NCBI RefSeq assembly: GCF_003991905.1
Contig: NZ_RSCL01000021.1
Location: 46,638 to 110,637, forward strand
DNA from: Dulcicalothrix desertica PCC 7102
Lineage (GTDB): Bacteria > Cyanobacteriota > Cyanobacteriia > Cyanobacteriales > Nostocaceae
DNA: 64,000 nucleotides
Direction: 5' to 3'
Shown here: piece after piece, positions 19,039 through 27,826 of the stretch
Numbering within the stretch: position 1 is the stretch's first letter
Layout: each line of letters starts with the position of its first letter
Program-made: the position numbers and the translations under genes
Notes under the pieces: model-generated
What the model was told of the DNA's origin: nothing
Databases searched by the model: none
The model's input: only the letters and a program-made list of their open reading frames with translations

Positions 19039-20334
19039 TCAATAGTTAAGTTTATAATCAAGAAGTTTTAATGCATCGATTAGGTTTAGTCTCCCAAACC
19101 CTGCTTTTCGATGCTTAAAGCGACTATCAATTTTGTCTGCTGTATGTTGAATTAGGTGTTTAACCTGTCTATCTTGCAGACGAATACCTTTCTTTTTCAG
19201 AGCGTAAGATTTTAGTAAAGCTACTGCACCTGCTACAAAGGGAGAAGCGTGAGAAGTTCCTGTGGAGAAGGCATATTCTTTGTTCAAGTAGGTACTGTAA
19301 ATATTAGTACCTGGCGCCACAAAATCGAGCTTGCCATAAGTAGAAAACGGCGCAATATTTCCCATCTCATCAGTGGCGCCAACAGCAATAACATAAGGCA
19401 GTGAACCAGGATAGTAGAGTTGCTCAGTACCATCATTGCCAGATGCTGCAATGATAGTTACTCCTTTGCGTTGGGCATAGTCTACAACTTCTTGGTGTGG
19501 TAATCCTCCACCTGCATGTTGAATACCTAAGCTCATATTAATGACATCAGCACCTTTATCTATAGCCCACTTAATACCTGCATTGATGTTGTCTACCAAA
19601 CCGGCGCCGACTCGTTTATTACCTCGCTGCATTGCCCCTAACACCCGCACAGGTAGAATTTTACAATTGGGCACAACTCCAGAAGGCATTGATTCACCTT
19701 GAGCCGCAATAATACCTGCCACATGAGTTCCATGTCCAACTTCATCCTCTGGTATTTCATCGGCACCTAAATAGTCACCTAAAAATTTTCCAGTTCCATC
19801 AATAATGTCAACAAAGTCATGTCCTGGCAACAATGCATGAGCAAATTCTGGGTGATGCAGCGACACACCCGTATCCAATACCGCAACAGTTATCTCTGGT
19901 GTACCCTGAGTAAACTGATGCGCTTCAGGTAAATAAATTGCTTGGCGAGAGCGCATATCTGTTGTCATACTCATTGCAGCAGATTGCATTGTTGGTAAAT
20001 GTGCTTCTCCTACTGCACCAACTTGCACCGACTCGACAATCTTGCACTTCCGCATTTCCTGGATAAGGCTATCTGGCACTGTTACATTTTGCTGAAGAAT
20101 AATTCGGTAAACACGATTAAGCCCACTAGCGATTTCTTCAATGTTCCAATCTTTCCCGCTAGGCTTATACTCTTGTGTCACCCAAACTGGCAACCTATAT
20201 TTAGTAAAAAACGTATCAATCTCAGGATGAAGATTTGTAACAGCTTGTGCTTTATTTTGTAACAATTGCTGCCAATGGGGTGCATTAGCAAAACAGGCAT
20301 GTTCCTTTAATTTCAGCCTTATATGCGACTTCAT
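19039..20334 (-). CDS. Subtilisin-like serine peptidase (S8), apparently cytoplasmic
   Basis: 431 residues with a complete S8 triad: Asp154 in VLDTGV, His201 in GHGTHVAG, Ser361 in GTSHASPFVAG, and the oxyanion Asn300 in AASGND. The domain runs from about residue 145 to the end (GFGRLNLIDALKLL). The first 140 residues form a polar pro-region or docking domain, and there is no signal peptide or lipobox, so the enzyme probably works in the cytoplasm or is released by lysis. It is the first gene of the 16-kb train and sits 10 bases before the next gene. It probably cleaves or activates the other locus proteins. Confidence 0.93.
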   Translation of the reverse strand: MKSHIRLKLKEHACFANAPHWQQLLQNKAQAVTNLHPEIDTFFTKYRLPVWVTQEYKPSGKDWNIEEIASGLNRVYRIILQQNVTVPDSLIQEMRKCKIVESVQVGAVGEAHLPTMQSAAMSMTTDMRSRQAIYLPEAHQFTQGTPEITVAVLDTGVSLHHPEFAHALLPGHDFVDIIDGTGKFLGDYLGADEIPEDEVGHGTHVAGIIAAQGESMPSGVVPNCKILPVRVLGAMQRGNKRVGAGLVDNINAGIKWAIDKGADVINMSLGIQHAGGGLPHQEVVDYAQRKGVTIIAASGNDGTEQLYYPGSLPYVIAVGATDEMGNIAPFSTYGKLDFVAPGTNIYSTYLNKEYAFSTGTSHASPFVAGAVALLKSYALKKKGIRLQDRQVKHLIQHTADKIDSRFKHRKAGFGRLNLIDALKLLDYKLNY

Positions 20335-20688
20335 TTGAGTAAACTAAGTCCTTATGGAGTTGGTAAATGCTACAAGTAAATGCACATAGTTAGTTTTTGT
20401 ATAATATTTTTAAAAAAAACACAAGCGATTTTTTAAATTGAAATAACTCGAAACAACTTGAAACAAACTGTCATATTTCAAACATTGACCAGAAAGATAG
20501 AGTACAGATACCGTAAAAATATAATGTGTATAAATAAAAACTTTTGTCTAAGTATGGCTCTTTGTTGCTAACTAAATATACCTATACCTTTGTGCTGACT
20601 TTGATTTGCGTCTTGTGATAGTGTATAGCAAACTACGACAAGCTTAGGCTAAGTATGTACATGGTGTCTTTATGAGAGGAATACTATT
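20335..20688. promoter_or_regulatory. Divergent promoter region of the peptidase locus
   Basis: A 354-base AT-rich gap between the first gene of the minus-strand train and a plus-strand small gene. It must hold the train's promoter. Three 10-base direct repeats lie at 20438-20467, about 105 bases before the subtilisin start. A further inverted-looking TTTCAAAC follows at about 20476. No terminator or small ORF was found. Confidence 0.6.
20438..20467. repeat. Three 10-bp iterons in the locus promoter
   Basis: TTGAAATAAC, TCGAAACAAC and TTGAAACAAA follow one another without spacing, giving one helical turn per unit. Such helically phased repeats often bind a regulator along one DNA face. Confidence 0.6.
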
Positions 20689-20901
20689 ATGCCAGCAGGT
20701 CGCGCAAATCACAAAGGAACTTCAGATAAGCCAAACGTTAATGCTAACGGTCAACTGAATATGAACTCAGCTGCGGATAAGTCAGTAGACCCCAAAGACG
20801 TTTTACCAGAAGGTATTACGACAAACACAACTCGCACCCAAGAATACGTAGATTTTCCACCTGCAACTCAGCGTCCAGGTGAAGATATAAAGGAAGAGTA
20901 A
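20689..20901 (+). CDS. Small hydrophilic protein, unknown
   Basis: 70 residues, highly polar and Asn/Pro/Asp-rich (MPAGRANHKGTSDKPNVNAN...), no hydrophobic segment and no Cys; probably intrinsically disordered. An AGAGG ribosome binding site at the right distance supports the ATG. It diverges from the peptidase train across the shared promoter region and precedes another plus-strand gene. No family recognised; the clean start and ending argue that it is a real gene. Confidence 0.6.
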   Translation: MPAGRANHKGTSDKPNVNANGQLNMNSAADKSVDPKDVLPEGITTNTTRTQEYVDFPPATQRPGEDIKEE

Positions 20902-21022
20902 AGATTTTGAGGGTAGGTGCTGCCTACCCAAGTGTTAGTTTGGGCGACTTTGCAACTGGCAGTTAATATGTATTTAAGCCAAGTCATTAATATTGTCTCT
21001 CAAACTAACAGGAGATTAGACG

Positions 21023-21457
21023 GTGAGTAAATTAGGCAAAAAAAGATTAGAAGCAACTTCGGTAATTGTAACTTGTGCGCTCGGTAATGCCAGTGTTTCT
21101 GTGGCGCCCACACCTGGTGTAGAACTTCCCAAGCAGTTTCTTTTGACTGCTTCGGATATTTTAATGTATTCCCGTATATGGAAAACTTACTTTGAAGAAG
21201 ATTTATCGAGCAAAGGCATTTTAGATATATTAACAGAATTAGGTTTAGTTTGTGCAGTTGGCGCCGGAACAGGGTATGTAGTAAGCAAAGCGTCAACAGC
21301 AGTATTAAAAGAAATTATCAACTGGACTGGCCCGTTAGGTTGGGGAGTTACCGCAGCTGTAGCTGGTTCTGTCTCAGCAATGTTTGGCGCCGCATGGGCA
21401 TTATACTGCGATAAGACCTACCAACAAAAACATCCACAAGAGAGTGCTGAGTTCTGA
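21023..21457 (+). CDS. Small glycine-rich membrane protein
   Basis: 144 residues from a GTG start preceded by AGGAGA. Two hydrophobic Gly/Ala-rich segments (ILTELGLVCAVGAGTGYVV and the WTGPLGWGVTAAVAGSVSAM region) suggest a hairpin membrane insertion similar in texture to DUF697-type C-termini. A conserved-looking amphipathic N-terminal half precedes them. Function unknown. Its tail is followed immediately by a heptamer repeat array, whose first unit overlaps the last codons. Confidence 0.6.
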   Translation: MSKLGKKRLEATSVIVTCALGNASVSVAPTPGVELPKQFLLTASDILMYSRIWKTYFEEDLSSKGILDILTELGLVCAVGAGTGYVVSKASTAVLKEIINWTGPLGWGVTAAVAGSVSAMFGAAWALYCDKTYQQKHPQESAEF

Positions 21458-21495
21458 GTGCTGAGTTCTGAGTGCTGAGTGTTGAGTGTTGAGTA
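21442..21495. repeat. Heptanucleotide tandem repeat (STRR-like)
   Basis: Seven to eight copies of a 7-base unit (GAGTGCT/GAGTTCT/GAGTGTT) run through the stop of the preceding gene. Short tandemly repeated repetitive heptamers of this kind are a known trait of heterocystous cyanobacteria. Confidence 0.8.
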
Positions 21496-21558
21496 TTAAA
21501 TAGTAAATTACTACTACACTTTACAGCCGCACTCAATTACTTACCTCGCTTCAACTAT

Positions 21559-22227
21559 TTATGCAGCTAGCGGTGAATTGTCGTATTGTGCTAGTAAATC
21601 AGCAGGGTTATCGTAAATAGCGATAGCTTTGCTTAACTGACTATCATCAAAACCACCGCAGCGAAACGCGATAACTTTTACTCCAGCTTTACCCGCAGAT
21701 TCTATATCGTAAGGAGTATCGCCTAACATTATAACATCAGGCGCCTCTAATCCTACTTTCTCTAATGCTGCTTCAACTATGTCTGGTGCGGGTTTTGAGG
21801 ACTTCGCATCACTTGAAGTTGTTGCACTGTCTTCACTCAACAGGTCATCAACACCTGCTGCTTTTAGTAGTACACTCAGTTCTTCAGTGGTTGCCGAACT
21901 GGCTATCATCGTTTTTAAACCCTGATTTTGCACCTTCATAATTAAATCGTGTGTTCCAGGTGCTGGCGCCAGAGTTTTACCAAATTTATTAATTATCAAC
22001 TCCTTACGACGGTCGGCAATTTTTTTACCTTCACCTTCTTCACCCGATAAACCAGGAGCAAACTTGGGTACTACCTGGTCTCCACCCATCCCTATTAAAG
22101 GACGAACCTGGTCAAACTCGACTTTATACCCAAAGTCAGCAAATGCTTCAACCCAAGCTTGTGCATGAGCATCATTACTTATAACAAGCGTGCCATCAAT
22201 ATCTAAAAGTACACCCTTAAGTGACAT
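21559..22227 (-). CDS. HAD-superfamily phosphatase (beta-phosphoglucomutase-like)
   Basis: 222 residues. Motif I is LLDIDGTLV with nucleophile Asp9 and acid/base Asp11; motif II is the ASSAT segment near residue 116 with its Ser/Thr; motif III is the Lys of SSKPAPD; motif IV is MLGDTPYDIESA with acidic Asp residues. A helical cap domain (NDAHAQAWVEAFADFG) follows motif I, as in subfamily I cap enzymes such as beta-phosphoglucomutase or phosphoglycolate phosphatase. The substrate cannot be read from the sequence. It is convergent with the upstream membrane protein gene. Confidence 0.85.
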   Translation of the reverse strand: MSLKGVLLDIDGTLVISNDAHAQAWVEAFADFGYKVEFDQVRPLIGMGGDQVVPKFAPGLSGEEGEGKKIADRRKELIINKFGKTLAPAPGTHDLIMKVQNQGLKTMIASSATTEELSVLLKAAGVDDLLSEDSATTSSDAKSSKPAPDIVEAALEKVGLEAPDVIMLGDTPYDIESAGKAGVKVIAFRCGGFDDSQLSKAIAIYDNPADLLAQYDNSPLAA

Positions 22228-22422
22228 TGTTTTATTCCATCAATTAGTGCCTTTAAACTACTCCCTAAGCTGATGGAAAAACCTCATCCTATGGTTTGTA
22301 TAATTTGAGCATGTAATTTGAACCATTGGCAAGATGAAACCAAACACTCAAATATTTTGTTACACAATGGCACAGTTTTACGTTAGGTTATTCAAGTTGG
22401 AAATATATATATAGAGATAAGA

Positions 22423-24078
22423 ATGCAAGTAGCCCAGAAAAGGATGGCTAAGAAAACTAACAAGCTAGCGGTTAATTTGCTGCTTGGGGGACTGCTATTT
22501 AGAAGTTTTATTGCTTTTTGGCTTTATCCGAGCTTTGATGAAGCATATTACTACGTTTACAGCCTGCACTTAGACTGGAGTTACTTTGACCATCCACCGC
22601 TTGTAGCTTTTTCTACTGGTTTGGGACCCTGGTTGACTGGTAATGTATCCCAATTTACTATTCGCTTAGGCGCCTTGATTTTACATACAGGTAGCTTAGT
22701 ACTATTGTATTTAACAAGTGCTAGATTATTTTCAGTTAAAGCCGCGACATTAACATTAGCAATTGCTACAGTAACACCTATATATCAGCTTGCGTTTGGT
22801 ACATTCGCTTTACCCGATAATCCGCTAATGTTTTTTTGGTCAGCAAGTTTATATTGTGCAGTTTGCGAGTTTTTTAAGGAAGATTTTGATTTTCCACCGG
22901 GTAAATATATTCCTAGTTACCGTTTGACTATTCTTTCGGTTTTAGTGGGTTTAGCTTGTTTAAGTAAATATCACGGTTTTATTTTAGGATTTGGACTAGT
23001 TGGTTTTTGCTTAACGAGTCAGCAGCATCGTAGAGTTTTTAGTTCTGTTTGGACATGGTTAGGTGTTGGATTATTTTTGCTAACTATATCACCAATTTTA
23101 TATTGGAATATTCAACATGACTGGGTTTCGTTTCTTTTTCAGTCAGAACGCGCAGTGCCTAGAGTCGGCTATAATTTTCTAAATGTTTTACTAGTATGTT
23201 TAGTTGGTATTGGTTATTTATTTCCCACTATAGGGTTTCCATTGTGGCGCATTACATTAAAAACCACAATAAATCAAATTCGTCAAGTATTTTCTAAAAA
23301 GTCTATAGATACAGATTGTAAAGAATTAAAAGAATTTAAAGACCAAAAAAACATATTTATATTGTGGTTATCTTTACCCTTAATTTTAGGATTTAACTTA
23401 ATAGGAGGATACCGTCAGATATTACCAGCTTGGTCAATGCCAGGATTTTGGGGAGCAACTTTATTACTAGGACAGCAAGCTGTAATTTGGTATAATCGTT
23501 CTAAACGTTCAGTATGGAGATGGTTAACAGGTACAGGTGTTGCAGTTTCTACAATTTTACTATTTCTCTTACTACATATTACAACAGGTACACTGCAAAA
23601 ACCTAGTAACTTTGCAATATTTGGTGGATTTGTGGCGCCGCAAAATGACCCATCCTCGACAGAATTAATAGACATTCAACAAGTACGAAGCGGTTTTGCT
23701 GAGTCTGAGGTATTACGCGAAGCTTTAAAAAATTCTAACTTTATATTTACCAACCGCTATTATTATGGTGGACTCATCGCAATGGCACTCCACCCCATAT
23801 CTAACATACCAATTACCTGTTTCGATATTGGTTATGATATACGTGGGTTTGCATTTTGGTCAAAACCAGATGAATGGCTAGGCAAAGACGCTTTATATAT
23901 TACCACCGAAGCATTTATCACCAGAAAAGATTTAATGACAAGCTACAAATCTCACTTCAACAGCTTCAACGAAATTGCAAAAGTCCCAATTAAACGCGGA
24001 GGTGTAGTTGTAAACAATATTCACGTATATCAAGCAAAAACACTACTAAAACCTTACCCACGTGCATATGGTATATAG
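22423..24078 (+). CDS. ArnT/PMT-like membrane glycosyltransferase (GT39/GT83 type)
   Basis: 551 residues with about ten to twelve membrane helices. The first luminal loop carries the diagnostic acidic motif YPSFDEAYYYVYSLHLDWSY and then FDHPPLVAF, as in dolichyl- or undecaprenyl-phosphate sugar transferases, where the Asp-Glu binds metal and the lipid-phosphate donor. The C-terminal 150 residues are a soluble periplasmic domain. It would transfer a sugar from a polyprenyl-phosphate donor to a lipid, protein or glycan outside the membrane; the acceptor is unknown. An ATG seven codons downstream (22444) is an alternative start. It stands alone, divergent from the HAD gene. Confidence 0.85.
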   Translation: MQVAQKRMAKKTNKLAVNLLLGGLLFRSFIAFWLYPSFDEAYYYVYSLHLDWSYFDHPPLVAFSTGLGPWLTGNVSQFTIRLGALILHTGSLVLLYLTSARLFSVKAATLTLAIATVTPIYQLAFGTFALPDNPLMFFWSASLYCAVCEFFKEDFDFPPGKYIPSYRLTILSVLVGLACLSKYHGFILGFGLVGFCLTSQQHRRVFSSVWTWLGVGLFLLTISPILYWNIQHDWVSFLFQSERAVPRVGYNFLNVLLVCLVGIGYLFPTIGFPLWRITLKTTINQIRQVFSKKSIDTDCKELKEFKDQKNIFILWLSLPLILGFNLIGGYRQILPAWSMPGFWGATLLLGQQAVIWYNRSKRSVWRWLTGTGVAVSTILLFLLLHITTGTLQKPSNFAIFGGFVAPQNDPSSTELIDIQQVRSGFAESEVLREALKNSNFIFTNRYYYGGLIAMALHPISNIPITCFDIGYDIRGFAFWSKPDEWLGKDALYITTEAFITRKDLMTSYKSHFNSFNEIAKVPIKRGGVVVNNIHVYQAKTLLKPYPRAYGI

Positions 24079-24120
24079 TAACTTGTAGGCTATTCTTATA
24101 GAATACTCTTGTAGAATACT

Positions 24121-24181
24121 TTTGTGGAGCGGGCGTCCCCTTCAGCTATATTGGGACAGGCAAGGATGCCCATCCCACAAG
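24121..24181. repeat. GGGCATCC/GGATGCCC inverted repeat element
   Basis: TTTGTGGAGCGGGCGTCCCC is opposed to GGCAAGGATGCCCATCCCACAA: an inverted repeat forming a long hairpin. Further copies, full or half, were seen at 25749-25775, 26183-26246, 34928-34986, inside 39870-39996, at 47960-47992, 53246-53275, 55585-55611 and 62847-62873. All are intergenic, as expected for a small non-autonomous element. Half-copies contain just one arm pair. Confidence 0.75.
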
Positions 24182-24186
24182 AATGT

Positions 24187-25602
24187 TTAATGACTAGTAA
24201 GTATTAATTTGACATCACTGGGTTGGTAATTGCTGCCAAATTTTTCGGCACAATATCCAATCTCAACAAATTGGTTTGGTGCTAAACTTATTCCAGAATC
24301 TTCTGGTATGACAGTTATTGTTGGTGGTTGTAGGCAAAATTTACCATTCCAAATTTGATTAATTTGTACTTGACCGGGAATAAATGATAATTTCCACTTT
24401 GGTGCCAACTTCTCACCACTATTATTTGTGACTCGAAAAAGTACACATAGTCTTTTATCCCAATTTGATTCAATAATTATCTCTATGTCCAATATACTAG
24501 TTGAAGCTATTCGAGTTACATTAGATAGTGGCGCCTCAAATAAAGTTGTTGCAAGCAAATCTTGTTTCTCCTGATTTATATTTATCCAGTCGTTTTGTAA
24601 TATTCCGCTCGTATAACCGTTATTAGGATTCCAAGACCAGTAAGTGTAATGAAGTTGGTTTTGTTGAATATACTCAACCAACGCTCTCTGCCATAACCCT
24701 TCTACTGTATCTTTATTTACACTGTCGCCACCAAATTCTCCAATTAGAACTGGAGCAATATTTTCAGAAGCAATATAATTAAAACCCATTTCCCAACGGT
24801 ATTTGAGAAGGTCTAATATTTCTGATGTTGGTTTTTGAAACCATTCTCGCGCTAAAACTCCGGCGCCGTACTCGTGTACAGAATATACCAACTTATTCGC
24901 AACCGATAACCGAACGGGGTTATTGCGAACACCTTCTAAATTACTACCCCACCAATGTTTTGAAAGTTTTTGCCCTGCAACAGAACCGGAAATCCCTTCG
25001 ACTACAATTAACCAACTAGGATTTACAGATAAAATGGCATTTCCACAACGTTCTGCCGCTAGTTTCCAATCTGTCGCGATATCTCCACTACCCCAAGTCG
25101 CGGCGCCATGTGGATTATTCTTCAAGTCTGCACCAATAACATTTGCTCGGTTTTTGTACCGTTTCGCTAGTAATGTCCATGCATCAATCCAATCTTCTTC
25201 AGAAAAACCATCTCCATACCATAACTGCGGAGTATAAAAGTCATTAAGTCGATGACAATCTAAAAGAATCATCAAACCTTGGCGCCCAGCTTCTTGAATA
25301 ACAAAATCCATTACTTCCAAAGGTTTCTTATCCTTCAAAGCTCGGTTTTTACCATTCTTAAAATCAATCCCCGTTACCCAATTAGAACTCAAACATTCTA
25401 CAGAAAAAGGTAAACGGATAACATTATAACCTAGCTTCTTAATCTGAAGCAGCATGTCTGTACAATCTCTTGCCCACAGTCCGTGCGGTGCATGATTATC
25501 TGTTTCAAACCCAGACCAATTAACTCCACGCAATAAAATAACTTGCCCATCTGAATCCACTATCTGCGAACCATTAGTCACTAAGGGAAACTGAATTGTC
25601 AT
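24187..25602 (-). CDS. GH5-family cellulase-like protein with CBM2-like domain
   Basis: 471 residues from the ATG at 25602; there is a TTG 12 codons earlier but no signal peptide either way. The catalytic part (about 1-350) follows the GH5 subfamily of bacterial endoglucanases: LRGVNWSGFET, YNVIRLPFS, DCHR, then IGADLKNNPHG, YSVHEYG, the nucleophile segment PVLIGEFGG and the YWSWNPNNGYTSGIL segment. The catalytic acid/base is normally the Glu of NEP, but this protein has Asn (NNP). The last 110 residues look like a cellulose-binding Ig-like domain (CBM2 type: NNSGEKLAPKWKLSF..IWNGKF). Lack of an export signal and the altered motif make its activity doubtful. Confidence 0.85.
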   Translation of the reverse strand: MTIQFPLVTNGSQIVDSDGQVILLRGVNWSGFETDNHAPHGLWARDCTDMLLQIKKLGYNVIRLPFSVECLSSNWVTGIDFKNGKNRALKDKKPLEVMDFVIQEAGRQGLMILLDCHRLNDFYTPQLWYGDGFSEEDWIDAWTLLAKRYKNRANVIGADLKNNPHGAATWGSGDIATDWKLAAERCGNAILSVNPSWLIVVEGISGSVAGQKLSKHWWGSNLEGVRNNPVRLSVANKLVYSVHEYGAGVLAREWFQKPTSEILDLLKYRWEMGFNYIASENIAPVLIGEFGGDSVNKDTVEGLWQRALVEYIQQNQLHYTYWSWNPNNGYTSGILQNDWININQEKQDLLATTLFEAPLSNVTRIASTSILDIEIIIESNWDKRLCVLFRVTNNSGEKLAPKWKLSFIPGQVQINQIWNGKFCLQPPTITVIPEDSGISLAPNQFVEIGYCAEKFGSNYQPSDVKLILTSH

Positions 25603-25748
25603 AGGTAGTACTGAGTTGCGTATGTTTCCACAATACAACTATGCACTAATTAAGTATTCCGTAATTTTGCGTGTTTTAATACAAATGTATTTTAACTAAC
25701 TCAGTGAAGCTACTGAATATAATATTTAAAATTATCAAAAATATACAT

Positions 25749-25775
25749 CTTGTGGAACAGGCATCCCTGCCTGTC
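25749..25775. repeat. GGGCATCC-type repeat, half copy
   Basis: CTTGTGGAACAGGCATCCCTGCCTGT: one arm pair of the dispersed inverted repeat, upstream of the GH5 gene. Confidence 0.6.
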
Positions 25776-25814
25776 TCAACCTAACTATATTATTAATTAA
25801 AACTCTAAAAAACA

Positions 25815-26042
25815 CTATTTAGTTTTTCTAAGCGGTGGTGACATAATCAGTAAACCTCTAACAACTTCTTCTGGAGTCGCTGTGCCATTTGCTACTTTAG
25901 GCGTAATTCGCATAAGTTCTAACGCCAAATCTGTAGGAATTCCCCATTCTTCCAGGCGCCTTAATTCCAAAACATCAACACCTTTTTCTAGTCCCTCTAA
26001 ATACTCTTCTACAGTAATCCCATAGTCTTCAATTTCAGGCAT
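25815..26042 (-). CDS. Small acidic protein, unknown
   Basis: 75 residues from the ATG at 26042, which has AAAGG seven bases upstream; the frame continues another 24 codons upstream but without an N-terminal match. The protein is helical and acidic (YGITVEEYLEGLEKG, LRRLEEWGIPTDLALELMR) and ends MSPPLRKTK. It recalls the small companions of Uma2 or toxin-antitoxin genes but has no recognisable domain. Its neighbours are unrelated. Confidence 0.55.
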   Translation of the reverse strand: MPEIEDYGITVEEYLEGLEKGVDVLELRRLEEWGIPTDLALELMRITPKVANGTATPEEVVRGLLIMSPPLRKTK

Positions 26043-26136
26043 ACATATAACCTTTGTCTCATTATTCCAAATATTATATCGATTTTGAGGTAAATTTGAA
26101 ATGGCATAAAACAAAATGTTACCAATGCAGAGCGTT

Positions 26137-26163
26137 CCGGTCTAAATCCAAACACCAGCCCAA
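26137..26163 (-). pseudogene. Remnant of the DWAGVW protein C-terminus
   Basis: On the minus strand the short frame SDWAGVWI ends in a stop. The same peptide (GDWAGVWTQQPWH) ends a longer degenerate frame at 29899-30120. The two are remnants of one unrecognised gene family; this one keeps only the last eight residues or so. Confidence 0.4.
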
Positions 26164-26182
26164 TCACTAACTTTAATATTTT

Positions 26183-26276
26183 CTTGTGGAATGGGCGTCC
26201 CGCCCGTTCATTCAAAGGAGGTGTTTGCTTGGATGCCCACTCCACATTCCGGGAGAATTAAATTTTTGGAAGTTTC
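26183..26276. repeat. Inverted repeat element with AATTAAATTTTTGGAAGT tail
   Basis: The CTTGTGGAATGGGCGTCC arm is opposed to GGATGCCCACTCCACA; then comes GAGAATTAAATTTTTGGAAGT. The same tail terminates the element at 39870-39996 and the copy at 53246-53305. The 5' terminal repeat is missing here, so this copy is truncated. Confidence 0.65.
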
Positions 26277-26289
26277 TTATTGGGCAAAA

Positions 26290-26973
26290 TTAATTAGTTT
26301 CAATATTAACAGTTTCAATGAACTGCTTGGTCTTAGGAATAGTAGACTTTTTAGTAGAAACTACTTTTTGACGCTGGGACTTTTCTACAATTTGTTGCCC
26401 AGTTAAATAGTTACTACTAACCAAAGTTGAATCGCCATTACCACGGTCAAAATCAAGGATATCTTTACCAATTAACACAAGGCGCCCAGATGATTTATCT
26501 ATCCAGAAACGATGTTTAGTTTCACGAGCAAGTCGTGAACCACTTAGTTGAGATATTGTTATAACACCTTTTTTAATCTCTATATTTGAACCTACCCCAT
26601 CTGATCCAGCTAGTAAACCTCCACAAGACGAACATAGTAGAAGTTTATTTGCAACAGCTAGGCGCCGTAACTGCCCATTCGATTGCTTGACTAAAACTAC
26701 TAATCCACGCACACGCTCATCATTTTGTGTCCCTGCTTGGATTAATGTTAATACTGTATCTAGTTGACGGTCGTTGTTAATATCTCCATCTACCTTATCC
26801 TGAAGCTTCCAACCTGATGGTACAAAATCTTGAGCAGTTTTTCCTGACTCTGGGACTAAACTTGGATTTAGATTTGTGCTGCTATTTGCATTTACTACCG
26901 ATGTAAAAATAAAAGATATTGTAGTTGATAATACAAATCCACAAGTCAAAAAGCTTAGGTTTTTCCACTTCAT
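26290..26973 (-). CDS. Exported protein of unknown function
   Basis: 227 residues with a Sec signal peptide: MKWK, a hydrophobic core (FLTCGFVLSTTISFIFTSV), then cleavage near VNANS. The mature protein has an FG-GAP-like repeat feel, with DINNDRQLDTVLTLIQ, then CSSCGGLLAGSDG with a possible disulfide or metal-binding pair, and a final DILDFDRGNGDST. Proteins of this type are common outside the cytoplasmic membrane of filamentous cyanobacteria but have no known role. No operon partner. Confidence 0.7.
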   Translation of the reverse strand: MKWKNLSFLTCGFVLSTTISFIFTSVVNANSSTNLNPSLVPESGKTAQDFVPSGWKLQDKVDGDINNDRQLDTVLTLIQAGTQNDERVRGLVVLVKQSNGQLRRLAVANKLLLCSSCGGLLAGSDGVGSNIEIKKGVITISQLSGSRLARETKHRFWIDKSSGRLVLIGKDILDFDRGNGDSTLVSSNYLTGQQIVEKSQRQKVVSTKKSTIPKTKQFIETVNIETN

Positions 26974-27058
26974 AAAAAATTTAGTCCATAAATATCTACC
27001 TTAATTTATACACTCACATGCGCGCGCATTACAGACACCACCCATTAGTACATTTTTA

Positions 27059-27202
27059 TGTACATGGAGTGGCGCCAACACTGATAAAGTTGACCATATT
27101 CGACTGTTAGGTAACAATACCTTTGGTTTTGAGGATTTAGCTAACGGTGGTGATAAGGATTATAACGATATAATTGTCAAGGCTAATTTGACACTTGTAT
27201 AA
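27059..27202 (+). pseudogene. DUF4114 C-terminal fragment
   Basis: The frame encodes DKVDHIRLLGNNTFGFEDLA followed by NGGDKDYNDIIVKANLTLV and a stop. The FGFEDLANGGDKDYNDIIV stretch is the hallmark of the DUF4114 domain found at the C-terminus of large exported cyanobacterial proteins. Everything upstream, including the start and any repeats, is missing, so this is the tail of a deleted gene. Confidence 0.7.
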
Positions 27203-27336
27203 TCCATGTAAGAACCAGGTTTCTCAAACACCGAATCGTGTCACAACTATATTTTATAGTTTGCTATGCTATATACCCAATCGCATATAGCATAGCCTTG
27301 GCGCCGAATTAACCAAACGTAAATCAAAACATTGCC

Positions 27337-27804
27337 TTGAAAAAATCTGCACTAATTGTAGGGGATTATCGTTACTTACTCAGCCGTAAGTGGGACGCAA
27401 GTAAACCGAAAATTACCTTTGTAATGCTCAACCCAAGTACCGCAGATGCAAACCAAGATGACCCCACACTCCGTAAATGCATCAATTTTGCTCAATCTTT
27501 GGGTTATGGTTCTCTTAAAGTAGTTAACCTGTTTGCTTACCGCGCCACTAAACCTTGTGAGCTTCGTAAAGTTGCTGACCCTGTAGGCCCAAAAAATAAC
27601 TACTATATTCAGTTAGCAACAAGACGTGCCTCTTTGGTTATTGTAGCATGGGGTATTCATGGTAGCTTTCAAGGTCGAGATAAAGTTGTACATAATCTAA
27701 TTTATCGTGACCAGAGTCTTTATTGCTTAGGTGTTACGAAAGATGGATATCCACGTCATCCACTGTACCTTGAAAAAACTACAATACCAATAATTTTGAG
27801 GTAA
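27337..27804 (+). CDS. DUF1643 domain protein (copy 1)
   Basis: 155 residues from a TTG start (no ATG precedes the conserved IVGDYRYLLSRKW). Hallmarks of DUF1643 are clear: VMLNPSTAD, TLRKC, VNLFAYRAT, then a DPVGPKNN segment and WG. A close paralogue lies at 32925-33389, differing by scattered substitutions. The fold resembles uracil-DNA-glycosylase-like or nucleotide-binding domains, but activity is not established. The gene sits just before a methyltransferase. Confidence 0.82.
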   Translation: MKKSALIVGDYRYLLSRKWDASKPKITFVMLNPSTADANQDDPTLRKCINFAQSLGYGSLKVVNLFAYRATKPCELRKVADPVGPKNNYYIQLATRRASLVIVAWGIHGSFQGRDKVVHNLIYRDQSLYCLGVTKDGYPRHPLYLEKTTIPIILR

Positions 27805-27826
27805 GGGGAACAATAAAATACGGCAA

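Noticed and set aside
20623-20636. GTA-N8-TAC (NtcA-like) before the small gene at 20689
   Set aside because: No correctly spaced -10 element was found and this pattern occurs by chance about 15 times in a window of this size.
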